Assembly (NCBI GenBank): GCA_013339895.1
Contig: JABACO010000016.1
Coordinates: 3,987,767-4,051,766, forward strand
DNA: 64,000 nt
Direction: 5' to 3'
DNA from: Ephydatia muelleri
Taxonomy: Eukaryota > Porifera > Demospongiae > Spongillida > Spongillidae
The notes beneath the pieces are model-generated. The model saw only the letters and a program-made list of their open reading frames with translations. It was not told where the DNA came from and ran no database searches. The first letter of the stretch is position 1. Each line of letters begins with the position of its first letter. A program made the translations under genes and the position numbers. Shown here one piece after another: positions 11,091-25,212 of the stretch.

Positions 11091-14000
11091 TGTGCAATTC
11101 ATTTGTATTATTGCTTACGATAAGCATTGCTGTGCAATGCATAAAACAAACTGCTTACGATAAGGATAGTTGTACAATGCATTGGGATTGCATTGCTCAT
11201 GATAAGCATACTTGTGCAATGCATTGGGATTGTATTGTTAACGATACGCATAGTTGTGCAATGCATTGGTATTATTGCTTACGATAAGCATTGTGCAATG
11301 CATAAAAATTACATTGCTTACGATAAGGATAGTTGTGCAATGCATTGGGATTGCATTGCTTGTGATAAGCATAGTTTGTGCAATGCATTGGGATTGCAAT
11401 CCTTACGATAGCATAGTTGTGCAATGCATTGGGATTGCAATCCTTACGATAAGCATTGTTGTGCAATGCATAGGAATTAAATTGCTTACGGTAACCATTA
11501 TTGTACAATGCATTGGGATTGCATTGCTTATGATAAGCATACAGATGCAATGCTTTGGGATTGTATTGCTAATGATACGCATAGTTGTGCAATGCATTGG
11601 TGTGAAATTACTTGTGAAAAGCATAGTTTTACAAAGCATTGGAAAAAAAATTGCTTGTGATAAGCGTGTTGTGCAATGCATTGGAATTAAACTGCTAATG
11701 ATAAGCATAGTGGTATAATGCATTCGGATTGCATTGCTTATGATAAGCAGGAATTTAAATTTGTTATGATATAGTTGGGCAATGCATTGGAATTAAATTG
11801 CTTATGATAAGCATTGTTGTGCAATGCATAGGAATAAATTGCTTACGATAAGCATAGTGGTACAATGCATTCGGATTGCATTGCTTATGATAAGCATACT
11901 TGTGCAATGCATAGGAATTTAAATTTGTTATGATAAATATAGTTGGGCAATGCATTGGAATTCGATTGCTTATGATAACCATTGTTGTGCAATGCATTGG
12001 TGCTTATGAAAAGAATTGTTGTGCAATGCATAAAAATTGAATTGCTTGTGATAAGCATAGTTGTGTAATGCATTGGGATTGCAATCCTTACGATAAGCAT
12101 TGTTGTGCAATGCATAAGGAATTAAATTGCTTACGGTAACCATTATTGTACAATGCATTGGGATTGCATTGTTTATGATAAGCATACTGGTGCAATGCTT
12201 TGGGGATTGTATTGCTTATGATAAGCATTGATGTGCAATGCATAGGAATTAAATTGCTTACGGTAACCATTATTGTATCAATGCATTGGGATTGCATTGT
12301 TTATGATAAGCATACAGATGCAATGCTTTGGGATTGTACTGCTAATGATACGCATAGTTGTGCAATGCATTGGTATGAAATTACTTGTGAAAAGCATAGT
12401 AGTGCAAAGCATTGGAATTAAAACGCTTATGATAAGCGTTGTTGCGCAATGCATAGGAATAAATTGCTTACGATAAGCATAGCGGTACAATGCATTCGGA
12501 TTGCATTGTTTATAATAAGCATACTTGTGCAATGCATAGGAATTTAAATTTCTTATGATAAATATAGTTGGGCAAAGCATTGGAATTAAATTGCTTATGA
12601 TAAACATTGTTGTGCAATGCATAGAAATTGAATTGCTTACGATAAGTATTGTAGTACAATGCATTGGAATTGCATTGCTTATAATAAGCATACTTGTGCA
12701 ATGCATTGGGATTGCATTGTTTGTGATAAGCATAGTTGTGCAATGCTTTGGGATTGCAATCCTTACGATGAGCATTGTTTTGCAATGCATAGGAATTAAA
12801 TTGCTTACGATAAGAATAATTGTACAATGCATTGGGATTGCATTGCTTATGATAAGCATACTGGTCCAATGCTTTGGGATTGTATTGCTAATGATACGCA
12901 TAGTTGTGCAATGCATTGGTATGAAATTACTTGTGAAAAGCATAGTTGTGCAAAGCATTGGAAATAAATTGCTTGTGATAAGCATAGTTGTGCAATGCAT
13001 TGTAATTAAACTGCTTATGATAAGCATTGTTGTGCAATGCATAGGAATTATATTGCTTACGAGAAGCATAGTGGTACAATGCATTCGGATTGCATTGTTT
13101 ATGATAAGCATACTTGTGCAATGCATAGGAATTTACATTTCTTTTGATAAGTATTGTTGTGCAATGCATAGAAATTCCTTACGATAGATATGCATAGTTG
13201 TATAATGCAATGGGATTGCTATACTTATGATAAGTATACTTGTGCAATGCATTAGGATTGAATTGCTTGTGATAAGGATAGTGGTACAATGCATTCGGAT
13301 TGCATTGCTTATGATAAGCAGGAATTTAAACTTGTTATGATAAATATAGTTGGGCAATGCATTGGAATTAAATTGCTTATGAAAAGCATTGTTGTGCAAT
13401 GCATTGGAATTAAATTGCTTATGATAGGAATTGTTGTGCAATGCATATAATTGCTTACGATAAGTATAGTTGTACAATGCATTGGATTTGCATTGCTTAT
13501 AAATAGCATACTTGTGCAATACATTGGGATTGCATTGCTTGTGATAAGCATAGTTGAGCAATGCATTGGAATTAAACTGCTTATGATAAGCGTTGTTGCG
13601 AAATGCATAGGAAATAAATTGCTTGTGATAAGCGTTGTTGCGAAATGCATAGGAAATAAATTGCTTGTGATAAGCATAGTTGTGCAATGCATTGGAATTA
13701 AATTGCTTATGATAAGCGTTGTTGCGCAATGCATAGGAATTAAATTGCTTACGATAAGCATAGTGGTACAATGCATTCGGATTGCATTGCTTATGATAAG
13801 CAGGAATTTAAATTTGTTATGATAAATATAGTTGGGAATGCATTGGAATTAAACTGCTTATGATAAGCGTTGTTGCGCAATGCATAGGAATTGAATTGCT
13901 TACGATAAGTATAGTTGTACAATGCATTGGATTTGCATTGCTTATAAAAAACATACTGGTGCAATACATTGGGATTGCATTGCTTGTGATAAGCACAGTT

Positions 14001-14469
14001 GTGCAATGCATTGGGATTGCAATCCATACGATAAGCATTGTTGTGCAATGCATAGGAATTAAATTGCTCACGATAAGCATAATTGTACAATGCATTGGGA
14101 TTGCATTGCTTATGATAAGCATACTGGTACAATGCTTTGGGGATTGTATTGGTAATGATACGCATAGTTGTGCAAGACATTGGTGTGAAATTACTTGTGA
14201 AAAGCATAGTTGTGCAAAGCATTGGAATTAAACTGCTTATGATAAGCGTTGTTGCGCAATGCATTGGAATAAATTGCTTACGATAAGCATAGTGGTACAA
14301 TGCATTCGGATTGAATTGTTTATGATAAGCATACTTGTGCAATGCATAGGAATTTAAATTTCTTATGATAAGCATAGTTGTGCAATGCATTGGAATTAAA
14401 CTGCTTATGATAAGCGTTGTTGCGCAATGCATAGGAATTAAATTGCTTACGATAAGCATAGTGGTACAA

Positions 14470-17400
14470 TGCATTCGGATTGCATTGCTTATGATAAGCA
14501 GGAATTTAAATTTGTTATGATAAATATAGTTGGGAATGCATTGGAATTAAACTGCTTATGATAAGCGTTGTTGCGCAATGCATAGGAATTAAATTGCTTA
14601 CGATAAGCATAGTGGTACAATGCATTCGGATTGCATTGCTTATGATAAGCAGGAATTTAAATTTGTTATGATAAATATAGTTGGGAATGCATTGGAATTA
14701 AACTGCTTATGATAAGCGTTGTTTCACAATGCATAGAAATTGAATTGCTTACGATGATAAGTATAGTTGTACAATGCATTGGACTTGCATTGCTTATAAA
14801 AAACATACTGGTGCTATACATTGGGATTGCATTGCTTGTGATAGGCACAGTTGTGCAATGCATTGGGATTGCAATCCTTACGATAAGCATTGTTGTGCAA
14901 TGCATAGGAATTAAATTGCTCACGATAAGCATAATTGTACAATGCATTGGGATTGCATTGCTAAGATACGCATAGTTGTGCAATGCATTAGTATGAAATT
15001 ATTTGTGAAAAGCATAGTTGTGCAAAGCATTGGAATTAAACTGCTTATGATAAGCGTTGTTGCGCAATGCATAGGAATAAATTGCTTACGATAAGCACAG
15101 TGGTACAATGCATTCGGATTGAATTATTTACGATAAGCATACTTGTGCAATGCATAGGAATTTAAATTTCTAATGATAAGCATAGTTGTGCAATGAATTG
15201 GAATTAAACTGCTTATGATAAACATTGTTGTGCAATGCATAGAAATTGGATTGCTTACGATAAGTATAGTTGTACAATGCATTGGAATTGCATTGCTTAT
15301 AATAAGCATACTTGTGCAATGCATTGGGATTGCATTACTTGTGATAAGCATAGTTGTGCAATGCTTTGGGATTGCAATCCTTACGATGAGCATGTTTTGC
15401 AATGCATAGGAATTAAATTGCTTACGATAAGCATAATTGTACAATGCATTGGGACTGCATTGCTTTTGATAAGCATACTGGTGCAATGCTTTGGGGATTG
15501 TATTGGTAATGATACGCATAGTTGTGCAATACATTGGTGTAAAATTACTTGTGAAAAGCATAGTTTTACAAAGCATTGGAAATGAATTGCATGTGATAAG
15601 CATAGTTGTGCAATGCATTGGAATTAAACTACTTATGATAAGCGTTGTTGCGCAATGCATAGGAATTAAATTGCTTACGATAAGCATAGTGGTACAATGC
15701 GGATGATAAGCAGGAATTTAAATTTGTTATGATAAATATAGTTGGGCAATGCATTGGAATTAAATTGCTTATGATAAGCATTGTTGTGCAATGCAGTGGA
15801 ATTCAATTGCTTATGATAAGAAATGTTGTGCAATGCATAGAAATTAAATTGCTTACGATAAGTATAGTTGTACAATGCATTGGATTTGCATTGCTTATAA
15901 TAAGCATACTTGTGCAATACATTGGGATTGCATTACTTGTGATAACCATAGTTGTGCAATGCATTGGGATTGCAATCCTTACGATAAGCATTGTTGTGCA
16001 ATGCATAGGAATTAAATGGCTTACGATAGGCATAATTGTACAATGCATTGGGATTGCATTGCTTATGATAAGCATACAGATGCAATGCTTTGGGATTGTA
16101 TTACTAATGATACGCATAGTTGTGCAATGCATTGGTATGAAATTACTTGTGAAAAGCATAGTTGTGCAAAGCATTGGAATTAAACTGCTTATGATAAGCG
16201 TTGTTGCGCAATGCATTGGAATAAATTGCTTACGATAAGCATAGTGGTAAAATGCATTCGGATAGAATTGTTTATGATAAGCATACTTGTGCAATGCATA
16301 GGAATTAAAATTTCTTATGATAAGCATAGTTGTGCAATGCATTGGAATTAAACTGCTTATGATAAGCGTTGTTGCGCAATGCATAGGAATTAAATTGCTT
16401 ACGATAAGCATAGTGGTACAATGCATTCGGATTGCATTGCTTATGATAAGCAGGAATTTAAATTTGTTATGATAAATATAGTTGGGAATGCATTGGAATT
16501 AAACTGCTTATGATAAGCGTTGTTGCGCAATGCATAGGAATTAAATTGCTTACGATAAGCATAGTGGTACAATGCATTCGGACTGCATTGCTTATGATAA
16601 GCAGGAATTTAAATTTGTTATGATAAATATAGTTGGGAATGCATTGGAATTAAACTGCTTATGATAAGCGTTGTTTCGCAATGCATAGAAATTGAATTGC
16701 TTACGATAAGTATAGTTGTACAATGCATTGGATTTGCATTGCTTATAAAAAACATACTGGTGCTATACATTGGGATTGCATTGCTTGTGATAAGCACAGT
16801 TGTGCAATGCATTGGGATTGCAATCCTTACGATAAGCATTGTTGTGCAATGCATAGGAATTAAATTGCTCACGATAAGCATAATTGTACAATTCATTGGG
16901 ATTGCATTGCTAAGATACGCATAGTTGTGCAATGCATTAGTATGAAATTATTTGTGAAAAGCATAGTTGTGCAAAGCATTGGAATTAAACTGCTTATGAT
17001 AAGCGTTGTTGCGCAATGCATAGGAATAAATTGCTTACGATAAGCATAAGTAGTTTAATTCCAATGCATTGCACAACTATGCTTATCACATGTAATTCAT
17101 TTCCAATGCTTTGTAAAACTATGCTTTTCACAAGTAATTTTACACCAATGTATTGCACAACTATGCGTATCATTACCAATACATTCCCCAAAGCATTGCA
17201 CCAGTATGCTTATCAAAAGCAATGCAGTCCCAATGCATTGTACAATTATGCTTATCGTAAGCAATTTAATTCCTATGCATTGCAAAACATGCTCATCGTA
17301 AGGATTGCAATCCCAAAGCATTGCACAACTATGCTTATCACAAGTAATGCAATCCCAATGCATTGCACAAGTATGCTTATAATAAGCAATGCAATTCCAA

Positions 17401-18590
17401 TGCATTGTACAACTATACTTATCGTAAGCAATCCAATTTCTATGCATTGCACAACAATGTTTATCATAAGCAGTTTAATTCCAATTCATTGCACAACTAT
17501 GCTTATCATTAGAAATTTAAATTCCTATGCATTGCACAAGTATGCTTATCGTAAATAATTCAATCCGAATGCATTGTACCACTGTGCTTATAAGCGTTGT
17601 TGCGCAATGCATAGGAATTAAATTGCTTACGATAAGCATAGTGGTACAATGCGGATGATAAGCAGGAATTTAAATTTGTTATGATAAATATAGTTGGGCA
17701 ATGCATTGGAATTAAATTGCTTATGATAAGCATTGTTGTGCAATGCAGTGGAATTCAATTGCTTATGATAAGAAATGTTGTGCAATGCATAGAAATTAAA
17801 TTGCTTACGATAAGTATAGTTGTACAATGCATTGGATTTGCATTGCTTATAATAAGCATACTTGTGCAATACATTGGGATTGCATTACTAATGATAAGCA
17901 TTGTTGTGCAATGCAGTGGAATTCAATTGCTTATGATAAGAAATGTTGTGCAATGCATAGAAATTAAATTGCTTACGATAAGTATAGTTGTACAATGCAT
18001 TGGATTTGCATTGCTTATAATAAGCATACTTGTGCAATACATTGGGATTGCATTACTTGTGATAACCATAGTTGTGCAATGCATTGGGATTGCAATCCTT
18101 ACGATAAGCATTGTTGTGCAATGCATAGGAATTAAATGGCTTACGATAGGCATAATTGTACAATGCATTGGGATTGCATTGCTTATGATAAGCATACAGA
18201 TGCAATGCTTTGGGATTGTATTACTAATGATACGCATAGTTGTGCAATGCATTGGTATGAAATTACTTGTGAAAAGCATAGTTGTGCAAAGCATTGGAAT
18301 TAAACTGCTTATGATAAGCGTTGTTGCGCAATGCATTGGAATAAATTGCTTACGATAAGCATAGTGGTAAAATGCATTCGGATAGAATTGTTTATGATAA
18401 GCATACTTGTGCAATGCATAGGAATTAAAATTTCTTATGATAAGCATAGTTGTGCAATGCATTGGAATTAAACTGCTTATGATAAGCGTTGTTGCGCAAT
18501 GCATAGGAATTAAATTGCTTACGATAAGCATAGTGGTACAATGCATTCGGATTGCATTGCTTATGATAAGCAGGAATTTAAATTTGTTAT
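14470..18590 (+). repeat. 1.95-kb higher-order tandem duplication
   Basis: Sequence from about 14.5 to 16.5 kb recurs at an offset of 1949-1952 bp. The variant patterns at 14666 and 16618, and at 15675 and 17627, match almost base for base. The offset grows to 2120 after 17893 because the second copy gained an internal 168-bp (four-monomer) duplication: 17725-17892 is repeated at 17893-18060. The 3-bp difference early on is a GAT in copy 1 (TTACGATGATAAG) that copy 2 lacks. Part of copy 2 is inverted; see the next entry. Confidence 0.85.
17046..17590 (-). repeat. Inverted segment inside the second 1.95-kb copy
   Basis: This 545-bp piece is the reverse complement of about 15094-15637, with very few differences. 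Sequence on both sides stays collinear with copy 1 (offset 1949 before, 1952 after). Both junctions fall inside copies of the GCTTAYGATAAGC palindrome: ACGATAAGCATAAG on the left, and GTGCTTATAAGCG on the right. Confidence 0.85.
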
Positions 18591-21500
18591 GATAAATATA
18601 GTTGGGAATGCATTGGAATTAAACTGCTTATGATAAGCGTTGTTGCGCAATGCATAGGAATTAAATTGCTTACGATAAGCATAGTGGTACAATGCATTCG
18701 GACTGCATTGCTTATGATAAGCAGGAATTTAAATTTGTTATGATAAATATAGTTGGGAATGCATTGGAATTAAACTGCTTATGATAAGCGTTGTTTCGCA
18801 ATGCATAGAAATTGAATTGCTTACGATAAGTATAGTTGTACAATGCATTGGATTTGCATTGCTTATAAAAAACATACTGGTGCAATACATTGGGATTGCA
18901 TTGCTTGTGATAAGCACAGTTGTGCAATGCATTGGGATTGCAATCCTTACGATAAGCATTGTTGTGCAATGCATAGGAATTAAATTGCTTACGATAGGCA
19001 TAATTGTACAATGCATTGGAATTGCATTGCTTATGATAAGCATACAGATGCAATGCTAGGGGATTGGATTGCTAATGATACGCATAGTTGTGCAATGCAT
19101 TGGTATAAAATTTCTTATGATAAGCATAGTTGTGCAATGCATTGGAATTAAATTGCTTATGATAAGCGTTGTTGCGCAATGCATAGGAATTAAAATGCTT
19201 ACGATAAGCATAGTGGTACAATGCATTCGGATTACATTGCTTATGATAAGCAGGAATTTAAATTTGTTATGATAAATATAGTTGGGAATGCATTGGAATT
19301 AAACTGCTTATGATAAGCGTTGTTTCACAATGCATAGAAATTGAATTGCTTACGATGATAAGTATAGTTGTACAATGCATTGGATTAGCATTGCTTATAA
19401 AAAACATACTGGTGCAATACATTGGGATTGCATTGCTTGTGATAAGCACAGTTGTGCAATGCATTGGGATTGCAATCCTTACGATAAGCATTGTTGTGCA
19501 ATGCATAGGAATTAAATTGCTTACGATAGGCATAATTGTACAATGCATTGGGATTGCATTGCTTATGATAAGCATACAGATGCAATGCTATGGGATTGTA
19601 TTGCTAAAGATACGCATAGTTGTGCAATGCATTGGTATGAAATTACTTGTGAAAAGCATAGTTGTGTAAAGCATTGGAATTAAACTGCTTATGATAAGCG
19701 TTGTTGCGCAATGCATAGGAATAAATTGCTTACGAAAAGCATAGTGGTACAATGCATTGGAATTAAACTGCTTATGATAAGCGTTGTTGCGCAATGCATA
19801 GGAATTAAATTGCTTACGATAAGCATAGTGGTACAATGCATTCGGATTGCATTGCTTATGATAAGCAGGAATTTAAATTTGTTATGATGAATATAGTTGG
19901 GAATGCATTGGAATTAAACTGCTTATGATAAGCGTTGTTTCACAATGCATAGAAATTGAATTGCGTACGATAAGTATAATTGTACAATGCATTGGATTTG
20001 CATTGCTTATAAAAAACATACTGGTGCAATACATTGGGATTGCATTGCTTGTGATAAGCACAGTTGTGCAATGCATTGGGATTGCAATCCTTACGATAAG
20101 CATTATTGTGCAATGCATAGGAATTAAATTGCTCACGATAAGCATAATTGTACAATGCATTGGGATTGCATTGCTAATGATACGCATAGTTGTGCAATGC
20201 ATTAGTATGAAATTACTTGTGAAAAGCATAGTTGTGCAAAGCATTGGAATTAAACTGCTTATGATAAGCGTTGTTGCGCAATGCATAGGAATAAATTGCT
20301 TACGAAAAGCATAGTGGTACAATGCATTGGAATTAAACTGCTTATGATAAGCGTTGTTGCGCAATGCATAGGAATTAAATTGCTTACGATCAGCATAGTG
20401 GTACAATGCATTCGGATTGCATTGCTTATGATAAGTTGTGCAATGCATAGGAATTTGAATTGCTTATGGATAAGTATTGTTGTGCAATGCATAGATATTC
20501 CTTACGATCTGCATAGTTGTATAATGCAATGGGATTGCTATACTCATTATAAGCATACTTGTGCAATGCATTAGGATTGAATTGCTTTTGAAAAGCATAA
20601 TTGTGCAATGCATTTTAATTAAACTGCTTATGATAACCGTTGTTAGGATTGTAATGCTTGTGATAAATATAGTTATGCAAGCATTCAAAATAAACTGCTT
20701 ATGATAAGCATTGTTGCGCAATGCATTGGAATGAAATTGCTTACTATAAGAATATGGTACAATGCATTCGGATTGCATTGCTTATGATAAGCAGGAATTT
20801 AAATTTGTTATGATAAATATAGTTGGGCAATGCATAGGAATAAATTGCTTACGATAAGCATAATTGTACAATGCATTGGGATTGCATTGCTTATGATAAG
20901 CATACTGGTGCAATGCTTTGGGATTGTATTGCTAATGATACGCATAGTTGTGCAATGCATTGGTATGAAGTTACTTGTAAAAATCATAGCTGTGCAAAGC
21001 ATTGGATATAAATTGCTTGTGATAAGCATAGTTGTGCAATGCATTGGATTTAAACTGCTTATGATAAGCTTTGTTGCGCAATGCATAGGAATTAAATTGC
21101 TTATGATAAGCGTTGTTGTGCAATGCATAGGAATAAATTGCTTACAATAAGCATAGTGGTACAATGCATTCGGATTGCATTGCTTATGATAAGCATAGTT
21201 GTGCAATGCATAGAAATTTAAATTTGTTATAAGTATAGTTGAGCAATGCATTGGAATTAAATTGCTTATGATAAGCATTGTTGTGCAATGCATAGAAATC
21301 GAATTGCTAATGATAAGTATAGTTGTACAATGAATTGGAATTGCATCGCTTATAATAAGCATATACTTGTACAATGCATTGGGATTGCATTACTTGTGAT
21401 AACCATAGTTGTGCAATGCATTGGGATTGCATTGCTTATGATAAGCATACTGGTGCAATGCTTTGGGATTGTATTGCTAATGATACGCATAGTTGTGCAA

Positions 21501-23693
21501 TGCATTGGTATGAAATCACTTGTGAAAAGCATAGTTGTGCAAAGCATTGGAAATGATTTGCTTATTATAAGCATTATTGTCCAATGCATTGCATTTCAAC
21601 TGCTTATGATAAGCATTGCTGTGCAATGCATAGGAATTAAATTAATTACGATAAGCATAGTAGTACAATGAATTTGAATTGAAAAGCATACTTGTGCAAT
21701 GCATAGGAGTTTAAATTGCTTATGATAAGTATTGTTGTGCAATGCATAGAAATTTCTTACGATATGCATAGTTGATAATGCAATGGGATTGCTATACTTT
21801 TGATAAGCTTACTTGTGCAATGCATTAGGATTGAATTGCTTGTGATAAGAATAGTGGTACAATGCATTCGGATTGCATTGCTTATGATAAGCAGGAATTA
21901 AAATTTGTTATGATAAATATAGTTGGGTAATACATTGGAATTAAATTGCTTATGATAAGCATTGTAGTGCAATGCATTGGAATTAAATTGCTCATGATAA
22001 GAATTGTTGTGCAATGCATAGAAATTGAATTGCTTACGACTAGTATAGTTGTACAATGCATTGGATTTGCATTGCTTATAAAAAGCATACTTGTGCAATA
22101 CATTGGGATTGCATTGCTTGTGATAAGCATGTTGTGCAATGCATTGTGATTTCAATCCTTACGAACAGCATTGTTGCGCAATGCATAGGAATTAAATTGC
22201 TTACGATAGAGCATTGTTTTGCAATGCATATGAATTAAATTGCTTTCGATAAGCATAATTGTACAATGCATTGGGATTGCATTGCTTATGATAAGCATAC
22301 TGGTGCAATGCTTTGGGATTGTATTGCTAATGATACGCATAGTTGTGCAATGCATTGGTATGAAATTACTTGTGAAAAGCATAGTTGCGCAAAGCATTGG
22401 AAATAATTTGCTTATGATAAGCATAGTTCTGCAATGCATTGCAATTCAACTGCTTATGATAAGCATTGCTGTGCAATCCATAGGAATTAAATTGCTTACG
22501 ATAAGCATAGTGGTACAATCCATTCGGATTGATAAGCATACTTGTGCAATGCATAGGAATTTAAAGTGCTTATGACAAGTATTGTTGTGCAATGCATAGA
22601 AATTTCTTACGATATGCATAGTTGTATAATGCAATGGGATTGCTATACTTTTGATAAGCTTACTTGTGCAATGCATTAGGATTGAATTGTTTGTGATAAG
22701 AATAGTGGTACAATGCATTCGGATTGCATTGCTTATGATAAGCAGGAATTAAATTTTGTTATGATAAATATAGTTGGGCAATGCATTAGAATTAAATTGC
22801 TTATGATAAGCCAAATTGTAGTGCAATGCATTGGAATTAAATTGCTTATTATAAGAATTGTTGTGCAATGCATAGAAATTGAATTGCTTACGATTAGTAT
22901 AGTTGTACAATGCATTGGATTTGCATTGCTTATAAAAAGCATTCTTGTGCAATACATTGGGATTGCATTGTTTGTGATAAGCATGTTGTGCAATGCATTG
23001 TGATTTCAATCCTTACGAAAAGCATTGTTGTGCAATGCATAGGAATTAAAGTGCTTACGATAGGCATAATAGTACAATGCATTGGGATTGCATTGCTTAT
23101 GATAAGCATTCTGGTGCAATGCGTTGGGGAGATTGTATTGGTAATAATATGCATAGTTGTGCAATGAATTGGTGTGAAATTACTTGTGTAAAGCATAGTT
23201 TTACAAAGCATTGGGAATAAATTGCTTGTGATAAGCATAGTTGTGCAATGCATTGGAATTAAACTGCATATGATAAGCGTTGTTGCGCAATGCATAGGAA
23301 ATAAATTGCTTGTGATAAGCATAGTTGTGCAATGCATTGGAATTAAACTGCTTATGATAAGCGTTGTTGCGCAATGCATAGAAATTAAATTGCTTACGAT
23401 AAGCATAGTGGTACAATGCATTCGGATTGCATTGCTTATGATAAGCAGGAATTTAAATTTGTTGTGATAAATATAATTGGGCTATGCACTGGAATTAAAT
23501 TGCTTATGATAAGCATTGATGTGCAATACATTGGAATAAAATTGCTTATGATAAGCATGTGCAATGCATAGAAATAGAATTGCTTACGATAAGTATAGTT
23601 GTACAATGCATTGGATTTACATCGCATATAAAAAACCTACTTGTGCAATACATTGGGATTGCATTGCTTGTGATAAGCATAGTTGTGCAATGC

Positions 23694-24687
23694 ATTGGAA
23701 TTAAACTGCTTATGATAAGCGTTGTTGCGCATTGCATCGGAATAATTTGCTTACTATAAGCATAGTGGTACAATGCATTCGGATTGCATTGCTTATGATA
23801 AGCATAGTTGTGCAATGCATAGGAATTTAAATTGCTTATTATAAGTATTGTTGTGCAATGCATAGATATTCCTTACGATATGCATAGTTTATAATGCAAT
23901 GGGATTGTTATACTCATTATAAGCATACTTGTGCAATGCATTAGGATTGAATTGCTTGTGATAAGCATAGTTGTGCAATGCATTTTAATTAAACTGCTTA
24001 TGATTAGCGATGTTGCGCAATGCATAGGAATTAAATTGCTTTTGATAAGCGTTGTTGCGCAATTCATAGGAATAAATTGCTTAAGATAAGCATTATTGTA
24101 CAATTCATTGGGATTGCATTGCTAATGATACGCATAGTTGTGCAATTCATTAGTATGAAATTACTTGTAAAAAGCATAGTTGTGCAAAGCATTGGAATTA
24201 AACTGCTTATGATAAGCGTTGTTGCGCATTGCATCGGAATAATTTGCTTACTATAAGCATAGTGGTACAATGCATTCGGATTGCATTGCTTATGATAAGC
24301 ATAGTTGTGCAATGCATAGGAATTTAAATTGCTTATTATAAGTATTGTTGTGCAATGCATAGATATTCCTTACGATATGCATAGTTTATAATGCAATGGG
24401 ATTGTTATACTCATTATAAGCATACTTGTGCAATGCATTAGGATTGAATTGCTTGTGATAAGCATAGTTGTGCAATGCATTTTAATTAAACTGCTTATGA
24501 TTAGCGATGTTGCGCAATGCATAGGAATTAAATTGCTTTTGATAAGCGTTGTTGCGCAATTCATAGGAATAAATTGCTTAAGATAAGCATTATTGTACAA
24601 TTCATTGGGATTGCATTGCTAATGATACGCATAGTTGTGCAATTCATTAGTATGAAATTACTTGTAAAAAGCATAGTTGTGCAAAGC
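23694..24687 (+). repeat. 497-bp tandem duplication
   Basis: 23694-24190 and 24191-24687 read as essentially identical, for example TGCATAGTTTATAATGCAAT at 23881 and 24378. The corresponding part of the second 4.3-kb copy (about 28.1-28.6 kb) has it once, so this duplication is younger than the 4.3-kb one, unless it is an assembly repeat. Confidence 0.85.
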
Positions 24688-25036
24688 ATTGGAATTAAAC
24701 TGCTTATGATAAGCGTTGTTGCGCAATGCATAGGAATAAATTGCTTACGTTAAGCGTAGTTGTACAATGCATTCGGAATCCATTGCTTATGATAAGCATA
24801 CTTGTGCAATGCATAGGAATTAAAATTTGTAATGATAAATATAGTTGGGCAATGCATTGGTGCTCATGATAAGCATTGTTGTGCAATGCATAGAAATTGA
24901 ATTGCTTGTGATAAGCATAGTTGTGCAATGCATAAGGAATTAAATTGCTCACGATAAGCATAATTGTCCAATGCATTGGGATTGCGTTGTTTATGATAAG
25001 CATACTTGTGCAATGCATAGGAATTAAAAATGCTTA

Positions 25037-25212
25037 CAACAACGCTTATCATAAGCAGTTTAATTTAAATGCCTGCACAACTATGCTTATCACAAGCATT
25101 TCAATCCTAATGCATTGCACTAGTATGCTTATCATAAGTATTACAATCCCATTGCATTATACAACTATACATATCGTAAGAATATCCATGCATTGCACAA
25201 CAATACTTATTT
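25037..25212 (-). repeat. Inverted segment in the first 4.3-kb copy
   Basis: The reverse complement of this segment matches about 28921-29097 of the second copy. Flanks on both sides are collinear forward sequence. The left edge follows AAAAATGCTTA and the right edge precedes ACAATGCATTCGG. Exactly one 42-bp monomer present in copy 2 at the right edge is missing here. Confidence 0.8.
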
